Below are positions 24,371 through 37,003 of a DNA stretch of 64,000 bases, one piece after another. The notes beneath the pieces were generated by a model. That model had not been told where the DNA came from, ran no database searches, and saw nothing but the letters and a program-made list of their open reading frames with translations. Numbering within the stretch: the first letter of the stretch is position 1; each line of letters starts with the position of its first letter. The translations under genes and the position numbers were made by a program. Origin of the DNA: Ganoderma boninense (lineage: Eukaryota > Basidiomycota > Agaricomycetes > Polyporales > Polyporaceae); NCBI GenBank assembly GCA_002900995.3, contig CM035315.1, positions 2,449,826 through 2,513,825 on the forward strand, written 5' to 3'.

Positions 24371-25392
24371 TCAATACTCCGGCCAATGACCTTTGAGCTC
24401 GTCTTGCAACCCAAAGATTCTAGGAAGCTTTCTTCCACAGCTCGCGACGCGCGTCCTGGCGGAACCTCTTGATCGTCTGCGAGCAAGCGCTGCAACCCTC
24501 GTAAGGCAAGAAGAAGCTATCGTACAAGCCTTCGAGGAGGTAAGTGCCTCTCTCCTGAGAGACCGTGGCGAGCATGGTGTGCAAGGCAGCGCGGCACACA
24601 ACAGGAGTGGCGCAATCTGGTTGAGAAGCGACAAGGTGGATCGTCTGTCGGGCAGCCCGTTCCGACGTCCGGTAAAGCTCGCGAATGCCGGAAATACAGC
24701 GTTTGGCGTCGGCGTTACTCAGGACCAAAGGTGTTCCGTCCTCCCGCGCCTGTCCGTCAATGATGATAGCCTCGTTCTGGGCACAGAGGCAGAACGCGAG
24801 GGGGAGCATGCTGGGATTGTCTGTGAGCCTCGCTATCTCGATTATGTCTATAGGATTATAGCTCAGATAGCCAGGAGACCGGAGAACTGTCTGAGACCCA
24901 AGATGAGCTTGCCATTGATCGACATCGTTTGTGAACACGGACTTTAACCGTGCGATGGCGAGGCGCTGGAGCGGGTCGACCTGGTACTTGTGACCAAGTC
25001 GTGCGAGTGCAGAGAGCTCGGGGTAAGTCGACTGATGGCTGTCTTCCAAGCTGAATCAACGAAAGATTAGCTGTGGCCATCGTATCCAGTTGTCCACCAG
25101 ATTGGACGCACTAACGCAAGGATTTTGGCACCAGATACGTGAGGAGCCACTTGAGATCCTCAGGGGACTCCGGTACACGAACCATAGGACATCGGTCGTA
25201 CGTCTCATCCGCAGGCATGGCAGACGAAAACATGTCGGAGAACACGGGAGAGTGGGCGGAAAGACTGCCCTTGTAGACCTTGAATGCAGTTCTTCCGGAA
25301 ACGAGTACGACGCTACCGTCCTCCAGCCAAAGATCCTCATCGCGCGTGAGCTCCTCCAGAGGCGAATTTATGGAATATGCGGGGCTGTCCAT
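24371..25392 (-). CDS. BTB-domain protein (BTB gene 2), frameshifted at 3' end
   Basis: Exon 1 starts at 25392 (MDSPAYSINSPLEELTRDED) and carries the BTB fold (LWLEDGSVVLVSG, TAFKVYKGSLSAHSPVFSDMF, CPMVRVPESPEDLKWLL). After an intron at about 25105-25045 follows YPELSALARLGHKYQVDPL and the helical part with NPIDIIEIARLTDNPSML. The paralogues at 26.6 and 28.4 kb end RRELWK(Q/R)LP(R/Q)IFGLQ.ELKGHWP. Here the frame runs RRELWKKAS and stops at 24420, while the expected ending LPRIFGLQDELKGHWPEY continues in another frame to 24371. Comparison with BTB gene 4 (28441 onward) shows one extra base near 24430-24434 in the run GCTTTCTT. The loss removes only about 18 residues, so the protein may still work, or the base may be an assembly error. 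Confidence 0.75.
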
Positions 25393-26618
25393 GGCGGCAA
25401 CTGATAGTTAAGCACCGAGCCTCCTCCACCGAATCGAGCACCAGACTCGGGGTATGCGATGTATGAAATCTTCTGTGAAAACTTTCAGAGAGACGCCTGA
25501 GCGACCCTAAATATAATTTCATTCGTACCTTGTATGAACCTCGCTCGGGGCTGGTAAATTCGAGCGAAACGAGGGTAAGCAAGCCAGCAGAGCAAGTGCG
25601 ACCACGTCACGAAGGTCCAAACTCTATCACTTGAGTGGCGCTGGATCAAAGCTTGTTGCGCACCTTCAAATCCGAGTATGTCACACTAGAAACAAATGAG
25701 CAGACAATACAAGACTGGGAGGACGTCAACAGTATACTTGGAAGACGAAGTGGCTACACGGAGAAAGAATAACCTGCATAAGCTAGGTTGCAGATACACG
25801 CAGTGCGTATGGTAGGCTTGCACGCACCTCAACATCCTGGCAAAAGACCGTTAACATCGACTCACAGACGAATAATTTGAGGAAGATCTTTCAAAATTTC
25901 ACGACGCACCATCTCATCGTGCTCGAGAAACACGTCCCTACAGGCTCCGCAGGAAATCAGCGATGCAACGATGTATTCCATGGTGGCCCGCGTTTGAAGG
26001 GTTTCAATACGACAACCTACCTCAACGCATTGTTCAATCATGCGATGCGTCGGAGGCCATGGTGGTGCGCTGTAGATGAAAAATCAGTGATATCGGCTCG
26101 ACAGAGGCCGAGGACTGTACACACATGCTTACCTATGATGCCTGCGTACCGATCGAACACCGTTCCAAATTATTGAAGTGAGCGAAAGAAGGTCTGAGTA
26201 AGCATAACAGGTAGAATCCTGCCAGCAGGTGTTTTGCACGGGTCGTCGTGCAATGGTACAACAAACGAAGGAGTACTTAAGTAACCAGAATAAACATACG
26301 TCGGGAACAGCCGGTGAGCGACTTGCCGAGGATCTACGCGAAATAGCCTCTTTCGAGCGCTCAACTTCAAAACATTTACTCAAGCGGAGACAGTGTGTAC
26401 TTCACAACACCTGAGAAACTGAATCGAATCAACACACTACCATACTATTCCAATGTGCTACTATAGTACTGTCTGCTCATCGCCGCGATCGAAATCCTCA
26501 GCCTGATATTTGCTGTTACTAGGCGAAGCGAGACACTTGGAAGAAGACAGAGAGCATATGTCTAATATGCGACAAAGAGTTTGTCCCGGATTCACGCTCT
26601 ACTTTTGCGTAGACACAG
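25393..26618. other. Spacer between BTB genes 2 and 3, holding a BTB relic
   Basis: The promoter of BTB gene 2 should lie at the left end. The middle contains a decayed BTB-family 3' end (listed separately, 25861-26075). Further minus-strand frames at 26129-26383 may belong to the same decayed gene but are not recognisable. The right end is the 3' flank of BTB gene 3. Confidence 0.45.
25861..26075 (-). pseudogene. Relic of a BTB-family 3' end
   Basis: The minus strand reads MIEQCVEVGCRIETL, then SCGACRDVFLEHDEM and VRREILKDLPQIIRL before a stop. This matches the paralogues' GCRTP..., the C-x-x-C pair and the terminal RRELWK.LP.IFGL motif. A good intron (GTAAGC donor near 26132, CTACAG acceptor near 26073) precedes it, but no BTB domain is found upstream. 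I read it as a truncated, diverged copy rather than a working gene. Confidence 0.5.
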
Positions 26619-27643
26619 TTATGACTCGGGCCAATGACCCTTCAGCTCAGCCTGAAGACCAAAAATCCGAGGGAGCTGTTTCCACAGCTCACGCCGCTTC
26701 GTGCGACGCAGGTTCCCAAAAGCCTGCTTGCAAGCGTCGCAACCCCGGAAACTCAGGCCCTTGAGGAGATATATGTCCCGGCTCCCCTTGGGACTGCTGC
26801 TAGTGCTAGTGCCGGTCCCAAGGATAGCGTCCAGCGCAGAACGACATGCGGTCGGAGTGCCACAAGCCTGGACAGGGACAGCCAGGCGCGTCTGCTGGAG
26901 GGCGCGCTCAGACGTCTGGCAGAGCTCGTAGATGCCTGCGATGCAGCGCTTGGCGTCGGCCTTGTTCAGGACCAGGAGCGCGCCGTCCTTCCCCGGGCCC
27001 CGCGCCTGGCCATCGATGATGATGTCCTCGTTCTGCGCGCAGAGCAAGAACGCGAGGGGTAGCATGCCGGGGCTGTTGGTGAGCCTGCCTATGTGGATCA
27101 CGTCTATCGGGTTGTAGTCCGCATAGCTGGAAGACGCAGTGGCGAGGTGGCGCTCGAACTGCTCGACGCTGTTCGTAAACACGCTCTTGAGGCGGTCCGT
27201 AGCGTGCTTCTCGAGCGCGTCGATCTGGTACTTGTGTCCGAGCCGCGCGAGTGCGGACAGCTCTGGGTACCCAGGGACGTGTGCGCTTCTGAGACTGGTC
27301 CGCGGCGAATAGTTAGTGCCGCTGCCGCCTGACCCGGTGAGTCGTCTGGAGAAGAGACGTACTGCAGCAATGTCTTCGGTATGAGATGGGTGAGAAGCCA
27401 TTTGAAGTCTTCCGGAGAGTCAGGCATGCGGACCACAGGGCATCCGTCGTAGCTTTCGTCTGGATGGTTGGTGGGCGAGAACAGGCCGGAAAACACGGGG
27501 GAGTGTGCAGAGAGGAGACCAGCGTAGACCTTGAACGCAGTCTTCTGCGCGACGAGGACTACGCTCCCGTCCTGGAGCCAGAAATCCTGGTCCCGCGTAA
27601 GCTCCTCCAAGGGCGACATCGCAGAAGTTGCGGTGTTTTCCAT
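26619..27643 (-). CDS. BTB/POZ-domain protein (BTB gene 3)
   Basis: Exons 27643-27363 and 27288-26619 give 316 residues in one frame. The BTB fold is at residues about 10-90: LTRDQDFWLQDGSVVLVAQ, TAFKVYAGLLSAHSPVFSGLF, GCPVVRMPDSPEDFKWLL. Then come YPELSALARLGHKYQIDAL, NPIDVIHIGRLTNSPGMLPL, LCAQNEDIIIDGQARG, the C-x-x-C pair CDACKQAF and the ending RRELWKQLPRIFGLQ. It is the intact reference copy for the frameshifted neighbours on either side, which it resembles over its full length with the same intron position and phase (after the codon start CA). It is more GC-rich at third positions than the two broken copies, consistent with continued selection. Confidence 0.88.
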
Positions 27644-28387
27644 GACTGATCGATAAGCCTCTTAAGAGTCGGAGTGCTCAGATCCACGATATGGTCCTGC
27701 AAGGAGATCGCTTCAGAGCGAGGATCACGAGAACGAGCCTGGTTCTCCGCACCTTGCGACGCTTGCTGGTGGTGCCGGTGGAGGCGGGCTGAGGTGAAAG
27801 GAAGAACAACCCAAGGCAAGTGAAGATGCGCATCCCTTGAGAGAGCGTCGTAGTTTAAACTCTATTTAACGTTTGATCCTTGACGACTGATTGACTCACG
27901 CACGTCGTGGATGGCGCACGTCAGATAAGTCATGGCAAGTAGGTAAAAATGGATGAAACCGTGCACTACACGGGACTACACGCGGTCGAGCTCGCGACCA
28001 TGAACACAGCTTGAAACACTAACAAGGATGAAACAGGATGAGACGGATGCGATGGTCATGTACGACATGAAGCGAAAACACAGGGTGAGACGGCGACACA
28101 GACGAACTCGAAGAAGTGGGCCCGGGGTTGGGGAGGAGGTGCGCCAGGGTCAAGGCAGAATCGATGATCCGTGACAGGCTTCCGGCTTATACTTTACTTA
28201 CTTAGCGCGATCAGAACCAATTCCTCCTTGCGCTCAACGTCGGCTGACGTAGGCCGGACAGGTGCCATTGGATAAACGTCCGTGGTGCACTTGCGAAGGT
28301 CCTACATAGCTGCGAAATTTCAAAAGTATAGATGAGATCCAAAGTCCCATACATACTATGATATTGCTGATCGCTGTGCACGTACCT
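27644..28387. other. Spacer between BTB genes 3 and 4
   Basis: Promoter region of BTB gene 3 and 3' flank of BTB gene 4. No supported coding frame, RNA or repeat. Confidence 0.45.
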
Positions 28388-29406
28388 TCAATACCCCGGC
28401 CAATGGCCCTTGAGCTCCTCCTGCAGACCAAATATTTGAGGAAGCCTCTTCCACAGTTCGCGACGCTCCTCCTGGCGGGACGCCTCGATGGCCTGCGAGC
28501 AGGTGCTGCAGCCCGTGAAGGGAAGAAAGAAGATGTCGTTCAAGCCTTCAAGGAGGTATATGCGCCCCCCTTGGCTGGCTCGTTTAAGCATATCGTCTAA
28601 CGCGATGAGGCATGCGGCCGGCGTGCGGCAACCTGACCGACAAGTCGCGAGGACGGTCTGCTGGACCGCGCCCTGGGACGCCCTGTAAAGCCCGCGAAGG
28701 CCGGCAATGCACCGTTTGGCGTCGGGCTTGCTCAGGCATAAGTGCGTTCCGTCTCCCCGCGCCTGCCGTCGACGACGAGCTCCAGGTTCTGGGCACAGAG
28801 GCAAAACGCGAGCGGCAGCATGCTGGGATTGCCGGTGAGCCTCGCTATGTTGATGACGTCGATGGGATTATGTCTCAGATAGCTAGAAGACGAAGGAACT
28901 TGGGGACACCGAAGTCGGCCCTCCCACTGCTCGAGATCGTTTGTGAACGTCGCCGTCAAGCGGGCGATGGCGTGGCGCTCGAGCAGATCGATTTGGTACT
29001 TGTGTCCCAGTCGCGCGAGGGCCGAGAGTTCCGGATACTGCATGTCAGGACTCTGTTCCAGGCTAAAAGACGCATGATCAGTCGTGCTTCTAGCGCCTTC
29101 AATCGTGCAGAACCGCCAGACGTACTGTCGTAAAGTTTTTGGTATTACATGGCTGAGGACCCACTGGAGGTCCTCCGGAGAATCGGATACGCGAACCACA
29201 GGACATCCGTCATACGTTTCGTCCGCATGGGTGACAGACGAGAACATGTTGGAGAACACGGGAGAGTGGACAGAGAGGAGACCGGCGTAGACCTTGAACG
29301 CAGTCCTCTTGGCGACGAGCACGACGCTGCCATCCTCCAGCCAAAAATCCTGGTCCCGTCTGAGCTGCTCCACAGGCAACGCTGTGGCATCCGCAATGTT
29401 GTCCAT
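28388..29406 (-). pseudogene. BTB-domain gene 4, frameshifted in the middle
   Basis: The start at 29406 (MDNIADATALPVEQLRRDQD) leads a complete BTB fold (FWLEDGSVVLVAK, TAFKVYAGLLSVHSPVFSNMF, GCPVVRVSDSPEDLQWVL). After an intron at about 29124-29063, YPELSALARLGHKYQIDLL and NPIDVINIARLTGNPSMLPL follow. At LVVDG the frame then reads RRGETERTYA and stops at 28732, whereas the paralogues read DGQAREDGT. Deleting-base logic is clear: one base is missing near 28775, and the other frame resumes as QARGDGTHLCLSKPDAKRC and runs to the family ending LPQIFGLQEELKGHWPGY at 28388. The break removes the C-terminal 40 percent. It is probably a pseudogene, or a single-base assembly error. Confidence 0.75.
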
Positions 29407-29899
29407 GACTGATCGATATCTGGCGCAAATCCTCTGAGTCGACTCGGTTGATCGGCTCTGGATGGTCGGATACACGGGGTTGTCCTGTTCAGAGTGAGCG
29501 ACGAGGAATATGAGAGCACCCACACCTTGCAACGTCTCCAGGAGATGTCGTCCGGGTCAGACAGTGCAAACGATGCGGCGGGCTCGCCTGCAGGATCGAG
29601 CGTGGTAGACGTACAAAGTTTGTTACACGCCAGGATCGATACAGCAAGGGCGATCTGCGAAAGCCAGGTTATCGATCGCAGCGAAGGTTTGAACGCACTG
29701 AATAGCCCGGCCCATAGCCCTCGACCTCGCCTTTCAAAGGCAACATTCGAAGGAGGTACTTCCACAGTTCCACGGCGTAGTACCAAGTCAGCGATAATGC
29801 ATTGGATGAGATCGTGCACAACATGTCTGGAGCAATAATGATACAGTGAGCAATACAAGACAAAAATCACACCGTGTTCCATGCAATCCTGAGCATCAA
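29407..29899. other. Spacer between BTB gene 4 and AC19
   Basis: Upstream flank of BTB gene 4 and 3' flank of the AC19 gene. It contains a short BTB-tail relic (29702-29773) and otherwise nothing recognisable. Confidence 0.45.
29702..29773 (-). pseudogene. Short relic of a BTB-family C-terminus
   Basis: The minus strand reads ELWKYLLRMLPLKGEVEGYG followed by PGY, a diverged match to the family ending RRELWKQLPRIFGLQAELKGHWP. Only this fragment survives, upstream of BTB gene 4. Confidence 0.45.
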
Positions 29900-30925
29900 T
29901 CAGCTCTTTTCGTCCCATCGCTCGTACTTGTCGTGTTGTAGACTCTGCGTATATGCGTCGTCGATCGTCACGCAGAGCTCATCCAGGTCCTTGAGAGCTT
30001 GCAACAAGGCGGCCAATGACGATAACCCATCTACGGCATACAGTTAGCTTCGCTTCACAACAACGGCGTTCACGGCGCGAGAAGGTCGATGTCTCGTGTG
30101 CGCTGTGATATATGAGCAGCTCTTCCATTCCAGGACTCCGAGAGTCGGATCGTCCTCGGAGATGGAGTGTGTGTTGACTACCAGAGTTACGTCGACACTG
30201 TTCTGCAATATCACGCACGATGATGCTGGGACCTCCGCGTCGTGAAGAGTCGCGCATATAGACAGGACGTGACTCACCATACATCTGGATTCTCATGTTG
30301 ATATGGTTCTCGGACGGATGTGGCACACTGCGACGAAGGAGTCAGTGCTCGTAAACGTTTACAACAGTGAAGAGCATGACAGAAGAAGGTCGGGATAGAA
30401 GTCGGTTGCAGACGACGCCATCATAAGGGGATAACCAGGTGGACAATTAAACCCGAAGCCCGGGGCCGCAAACAAAAAGCCGCGAGGTAAGCTCCCCACG
30501 GCCGCTCAGAACCATGGAGGAAGGCACGAGGAAGACAAAAGTGGTGGAGGCGGGGGGCATCGGAGGACGGTTGGCTTGGCATGGGTGCATAATGAAAGGC
30601 AGAGAAAGGCAGGAGGAGGGCGTACCTGTATCCGCAGAATTCCACCTTTGGACTTGATAACCGGAGACAATTGAACCCCACCCTGTCAATGCATGCGGTC
30701 GCTCGACTAGACAATATGCGCGACGTACTTCTTCATGAGCATCCATCTGAGTGCATTGCCGATCGTGTGCGACTCGTCGTGAATTTGGTATGTTGCGGCA
30801 GACAAGTCAGGTGCCGCGCCCTTCAACTGGATGACCGGCAAGAAGACGAGTCAGAAGAGAGTCGGGACGAATGCAGTCGACAATGAAAGACAAACAATCT
30901 GGATTTTGGGAGTCTCGTCCGCCAT
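29900..30925 (-). CDS. RPC19: RNA polymerase I/III subunit AC19 (RPAC2)
   Basis: A small alpha-like subunit shared by RNA polymerases I and III, pairing with AC40 in the nucleus. Five exons join in frame to about 111 residues: MADETPKIQI (30925-30896), LKGAAPDLSAATYQIHDESH..TIGNALRWMLMK, then PKVEFCGY, SVPHPSENHINMRIQMY, and DGLSSLAALLQALKDLDELC to DKYERWDEKS. HTIGNALR, FCGYS and PHPSENHINMRIQ are the diagnostic motifs of the Rpb11/AC19 family, and the length matches the family core. One intron (about 30285-30034) is near 250 nt, much longer than the others. The first exon uses a GTTTGT donor. The gene appears intact and faces away from the gene at 31688, with about 760 bp between them. Confidence 0.93.
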
Positions 30926-31687
30926 GAAAGAAGAAGTTGCGCTCCGACCAGCGAAACACAATAAGCTCGGTCCTTTGGCGCCGAAACGAGGACTGCCACG
31001 TGCCAGTGAAGAGACGCTGGCCGTGGGAACACGATGGCTAGAGTTAGGCGCGCATCTGTGGCTGCGCGCGCAAGCACTCCTCTGCCTCTGCCCCTTCCAT
31101 CTCCGGACGACCGACTCGTTTCGCCTCTATACGCACACGCTCTTGTGTTCTGGAATGCTTCACGACGCGAGGGAGGCGAGACGAGCTTCTTTTGTTTGCG
31201 GGGAAGGGAGGCTAGCGAGTTGACGGAAGAAGCAAACAGGGACAAACAGCGCGTGAGTACGAGCAATTGTTCGACTCTGACCCGCCGCGAGCTGAGCTCT
31301 GGAGGTGAAGACAAAGGCTGGAGACTGCACTGTGCTCTCTGCCTATTCACTTATTCACCGACTTACGTTCGTGGACGACAATGTCGCGTATCCACCCTCC
31401 AGAGCGGCCCGATACTATAAAGAGCATCCGGCTGCGGGGCTAAGACCCCCGTGCTCCGCCTCCCCTCGTCCTTTCCTTTCTTGCTCTCCTCGGCCTCACA
31501 TCTCTTATACCCATCTTCAGACACATATAATAAGGCTGTGCCTTCCGCTCCGTGCCCCGGTGGTCCTCTCTTGATTCCCATCATACATCACCCCCAGATC
31601 CCATCCTCACCATCCACTCTTAGACGCCACTCGTCGCTCCTCCCGCGCGCTCCAAACCCTCACAGCAATTCCCTCCCCACAATAAAG
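30926..31687. other. Divergent promoter region
   Basis: Shared upstream region of AC19 (-) and the small gene at 31688 (+). A TATA box for the + gene is listed separately. The last 250 nt before 31688 are C/T-rich, typical of a fungal 5' leader. No supported gene. Confidence 0.5.
31416..31422 (+). promoter_or_regulatory. TATA box of the gene at 31688
   Basis: TATAAAG on the + strand, followed by a C/T-rich leader of about 250 nt to the ATG at 31688. Confidence 0.5.
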
Positions 31688-32420
31688 ATGGCCACTGCGT
31701 CCGTTCAGATTCCCTCTCCCGCCCTCAACGCTTCTCGCCCCACGCTTCCGCCCTTGCGCTCCCTCTGCCTCCCCGACATCCACGCCCGCAGAACAAACCT
31801 TAACGTCCCCGACATGGATCTTATGAGCCCTAATTCTAATGACCTCCTCGTACGTCCTCCTCGCAGCTATCCTCGACGCTGCGTGGCTAACCATGCAATC
31901 GCAGCCGCCGCTCCCGCTCGACTTTAACCAGAGCTGGCCGCGCGCACGCCAATCCTCAGTCTCCTCCACAACCTCCTCATGCACCTCCTCCTCGCGCGCT
32001 GCGTCCCCGACCGAAGCGTGGCCCCCGCGCCGCCAATCCATCACCCGCGTCGTGCGCCGGCACCACCCGTACCTCCCCTGCGACAAGTACCGCGTCGTGC
32101 TCTCGGACACCTACGACGCCGCGGATGCGATGCTCGTCCTGCCTCTCCCTGCGGAGGCCGTCGACGAGAACAACCGCCCGATCCCCGAGAAGCTCAAGCA
32201 GTACCGCGGCGGCAAGGCGTACCTCATCGTCGGGCCCCTCGCGCACGAGCTCCGCGACCCCCAGAACCGCGCCCGCCTCCGCGCCGCCGTGCACCCGTAC
32301 CGCCTCGTCCCGCGCGCCCCCGCCGACTCCCACTCCGCTGCGACACCCACCGGCTCTGCGTTCCCGCACCGCCGCGACTCGACTGCGTCCGATTGCTCGG
32401 ACGGCGAGGTCTGCGCATGA
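31688..32420 (+). CDS. Hypothetical small protein
   Basis: I do not recognise it. One intron (GTACGT donor at about 31851, CAATCGCAG acceptor at about 31904) removes 55 nt and keeps frame, giving about 225 residues. The N-terminal half is disordered (ASRPTLPPLRSLCLPD, Ser-rich SSVSSTTSSCTSSSRAAS). A conserved-looking core follows: RRHHPYLPCDKYRVVLSDTY, DAADAMLVLPLPAEAVD, KLKQYRGGKAYLIVGPLAHE. The C-tail is Ser/Asp-rich. Codon use is strongly GC-third biased, which supports real coding. No signal peptide or membrane helix. The composition suggests a regulatory protein, but no function can be assigned. Confidence 0.75.
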
Positions 32421-33191
32421 GTGCGCAATCCCCCCTGTCCCACTTCGCCGCCTGCGCTGCGCATACAGACAGACTATCTATCGCCTCCGCCCCGCACATG
32501 TATCTGTACGCCTATGGTTCCCCGGATCCTGGTCACGACCCGCCCACGATAGACGACGAGCATGGACGCATATCCCCGCAACAATACCAACACTAGCACC
32601 AACCCCACGCTGTCTCCCTACATCACACCACGCTGTATCGATTGCTCTCTCCACGCTGTCCTCGCTTTCCTCCCTCTTCCTCCTTCTGCCTCGCGGGCTT
32701 TATTGTTTATTTTTTTATTGTTTTTATTTCCTCTGTTCATACGATTTGCATCGCGGCTTCTGCGTCCGCGCTTCAACTTCAGCTTCGGCTTCGGCTTCGG
32801 CCTGGCTCCTGTTCATGTTCATGTTCAGTGCATCGTGTGTTGATCGTGGGGTTGGTTTGGTTTGGTTGGGTTGGGTTTTTTCTCTCCTCTGAGATTACGG
32901 CCGCTGTATCCCTACATGCTTATACTGTACAACTACGGACCCCCCCCCACCTTCTGAGCAGTCAGAGTCGGGGGAAGGGGGGGGGGCTGATCTCGCGCTG
33001 GATGGGAACTGTATCTGTATCGCTGGTTCACGGATGATGGTGGGGTGCGGGCACGGGTGGATACCATCCTGATTCCTGCTTCCTATGATCGCCTGCGCAT
33101 GCTCCGCAGGTGGATACGCTACAACTTACATCACGAACAAGTACTGTATCAATACGACTTATACACATACCCCCCGGAATTCAGGCTGTTT

Positions 33192-33226
<35 letters not shown>

Positions 33227-34375
33227 GTGCATCTTGGGTGCACATCGCAGTCGCAGTGGCACTGGCAGATGCGCGTTGTGGGACGGATCCGGATCTGGAT
33301 CCGTACGTGCGCAATTACGTAGCTGCGAGTCCTGCTGCGTCGACGTGGGATGCGCGGGGGATGCGCGATGTTTTTGTTCGCCCCTTCCGTCGATCTCCTT
33401 CTCAGTGCGAAGGACTTAGGAAGGATGCTCGGGCCCGGCATCGGAAGATGATCTAGACGTGCGGAGTTGTGGTTCGGGGTTCAGGGTTTGGAGGGAGGGT
33501 TCTTACGTGCTGGGGTCGTCTGGACGTCTATCAGTGGGACAGACATCCGGATCTGCGCTTCGATACCACATGTCTCGTACGCACAAGGCAGCTGGGGAGT
33601 CGCAAAAGTTGCCTCTTCCGTGAGTGAGGGATGGGTGGCCCGGGATTTCATCCCAGGCTCCCAAGGCTTCCAGAGCTGTCCGTATGAATCTATGATGGCC
33701 AGCGTCGAAGTGGCAACGTCATCAAATGTATCACCGGACGCACGAGTAGACAAGACTCCGGAGCGGTGTGTTCAGGCTGGGAGACAAGACGTTTTTAATT
33801 ATTCTACGAGACAGGCCATGGCAGGGGGAGGAGGAGGGGCACGACAAACCATTGTCCGCCCGATTGGGAAGGCGCACCGGGACGGCAACTTGAAACACAC
33901 CGTGGGGCCAGCGCCACACGCCACCGCTAAGCTGATCACTTCCGTGTCGGGGAGGGGGGGCATGACACATGCACAAACGCGACCAAATTGACTCCTACAA
34001 CGTGCCCTCTACATGCAGTAAAAAGTAAAAAGTATATACTTATCAGTAATCAGCAATCAGTACTACTACTTAGTCCTCCATCCAGAATAGCTTTGGTTTT
34101 GTGTGTGAGATCAACGCATGTATCGCCCCGTGGACTCCCCGTGGCCGCCACGCCCTGCCACGCCCCCAGAGGCACCCGCGCGAGGCTAACCATGCCCGTT
34201 TCAGAACCCTCAAAGGGCCCGGCTCCGCCACCGGACTCCGGCGACTATCCACAAGCCACTGGCACTAGTACTAGCACCAAGCACGGTACTAGCACGAGGC
34301 CGTGACGAGTCGCGCACTGCGTAGTGGCTACAGTTCCGTTCACGTCACGTTCACCAGAGTCCCAGAGTCCAGACG
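32421..34375. other. Long 3'-3' intergenic region with simple repeats
   Basis: Lies between the stops of two convergent genes. It holds a G/T-rich stretch (32850-32880), C and G homopolymer runs near 32940-32985 and a (TC)n microsatellite (listed separately). The frame at 33467-33991 has no domain and no intron pattern. No supported gene. Confidence 0.5.
33196..33224 (+). repeat. (TC)14 microsatellite
   Basis: An uninterrupted TC/CT dinucleotide run of about 29 nt in non-coding DNA. Confidence 0.95.
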
Positions 34376-36612
<2,237 letters not shown>

Positions 36613-37003
36613 TCTGGTATCGTGTAGCAGGAGGGGGTAACCCAGTCTAGAGAGGTATAAGTAGAGGACAGACAGACAGACAGACAGACAGAGGCGGGGG
36701 CGAAGGTGGCCGGTAAGCAGGTAATACCCCGCGCTCGGTCCAAGTCGTACCCCCGACAACCGGCCGTCCATGTGTTATCCCGAACCTCCGATCATCCCGG
36801 ACTCGGTTGCGTCCCGACGTTTGCTAAATGGGGCAGGTGTCACATCCCGACACCTCTCGTCACGCCGCAGTGATGGCAAGTGATGCCGCCACTTGGCTCT
36901 TGGCAGTAGCGCCGTGTCGTTGGCTTGCCAGGTTTCTCCGTTCTTGCAGTGTCTGCCGCCAATTCCGATTCGAACGTCTACCGACCGGCTACAAGGGAGG
37001 ACC
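36613..37003. other. Divergent promoter of NMO and FMT1
   Basis: 391 nt between two divergent starts. It contains a (GACA)n tract listed separately. No clear TATA box. Confidence 0.55.
36667..36692 (+). repeat. (GACA)6 tetranucleotide repeat
   Basis: Six consecutive GACA units 55 nt upstream of the NMO start, in the shared promoter or the NMO leader. Confidence 0.9.

Noticed and set aside
21889..30925. MFS transporter plus neighbours as a metabolite gene cluster
   Set aside because: No synthase, P450 or tailoring enzyme lies nearby; the neighbours are BTB genes and a polymerase subunit.
33467..33991. 174-codon frame in the 3'-3' spacer
   Set aside because: No domain, no codon bias, no splice pattern and an equally open frame on the other strand.
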